DNA from: Chitinophaga pinensis
GTDB lineage: Bacteria > Pseudomonadota > Gammaproteobacteria > Burkholderiales > SG8-41
Direction: 5' to 3'
Assembly: GCA_943329075.2 (NCBI GenBank)
Contig: CALQCM020000028.1
Span: forward strand, 1-53,508
Length of the DNA stretch: 53,508 bases
Positions 53,336-53,508 of this stretch are shown piece by piece. The translations under genes were made by a program, and so were the position numbers. Below the pieces are notes generated by a model that saw only the letters and a list, made by a program, of their open reading frames with translations, was not told where the DNA came from and searched no databases. Every line of letters starts with the position of its first letter. Within the stretch, counting starts at the first letter, position 1.

Positions 53336-53508
53336 ATCCGTCTGTGCTTTGGTCAGCGACGGACGTTGCGGATAAAATTCACTGTAGCGGTAACTGCGGT
53401 CCCGCACCGTGCGCAGTCCGGCTATTTTTTTCTTTGTATCTTCCGGCAGCGCTGCATATGCAGCGACCATGTCGGCGAACTTCGTGTTGCCGCCCTCCGA
53501 CGGGCATA
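53336..53508 (-). pseudogene. TauD/TfdA-dioxygenase fragment, 5' part outside window
   Basis: The frame enters from the right edge with CPSEGGNTKFADMVAAYAAL and continues PEDTKKKIAGLRTVRD to LTKAQTD, the middle of an Fe(II)/2-oxoglutarate dioxygenase of the TauD/TfdA family. The expected continuation with the second metal-binding His and the Arg for 2-oxoglutarate (HPxVRxHPxTGxxxLY) is missing; the sequence changes to an SDR tail. The gene is therefore truncated at its 3' end and probably inactive. Confidence 0.65.

Overview
The window looks like a chromosome segment of a high-GC betaproteobacterium, most likely of the Burkholderiales. The main reason is eight Bug-type (TctC family) periplasmic solute receptors without any TctA/TctB membrane partners in view, an expansion typical of that group. 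No tRNA, rRNA, CRISPR array or intact insertion sequence was seen. Almost all genes are metabolic: degradation of organic acids, CoA thioesters and their transport.

Layout. 1-970: the 5' part of a glycerophosphodiester phosphodiesterase gene and a tiny two-helix membrane protein. 1132-12046: one long rightward gene set with a GntR/FCD regulator at its head, then a zinc-free quinone-reductase-type enzyme, an acyl-CoA ligase, a hotdog thioesterase, an ABC permease, a UbiX prenyl-FMN synthase and UbiD decarboxylase pair, the ABC ATPase and binding protein, a D-2-hydroxyacid dehydrogenase and a glyoxalase-like protein. It reads as uptake, activation and decarboxylation of an aromatic or alpha,beta-unsaturated acid. 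12100-16487 (leftward): three Bug receptors and a second D-2-hydroxyacid dehydrogenase. 16500-18130: a poor, partly AT-rich stretch with an orphan ORF fragment and an IHF-beta/HU-like protein. 18130-21722 (leftward): a fumarase/adenylosuccinate-lyase-type enzyme overlapping an LVIVD beta-propeller protein, with a Bug receptor upstream. 21808-23474: a GctA/GctB-type CoA-transferase whose A subunit is cut by an in-frame TGA. 23482-27685: NIPSNAP protein, Bug receptor, thiol dioxygenase, quinone oxidoreductase, HD-domain protein. 27911-31538: a very large Ala/Glu/Lys coiled-coil protein with an AsmA-like end, broken by a frameshift in a GC dinucleotide run. 31563-40316: Bug receptor, ThDP enzyme, membrane diguanylate cyclase, DUF3025 protein, LhgO-like oxidase, periplasmic metallo-beta-lactamase-fold protein and an RlmK-like rRNA methyltransferase.

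40561-53508 has visibly lower GC, all genes point left, and it looks acquired. It holds two paralogous copies of the order MmgE/PrpD - itaconyl-CoA-hydratase-like enzyme - class III CoA-transferase - Bug receptor - HpcH/HpaI-fold lyase, separated by a ThDP enzyme and a CoxG-like protein. The order resembles the itaconate degradation locus (CoA-transferase, hydratase, citramalyl-CoA lyase, plus MmgE/PrpD) of Pseudomonas. In one copy the MmgE/PrpD gene is only a C-terminal remnant; in the other it is frameshifted at its very end. The right edge carries fused remnants of a TauD/TfdA dioxygenase and a short-chain dehydrogenase.

Small repeats are spread between genes: paired palindromes with a dRS3-like core (three loci), a 78-bp element with inverted ends (two loci), and C-rich hairpin elements (two loci). 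Several genes carry single stops or frameshifts; without reads it cannot be said whether these are real mutations or assembly errors.
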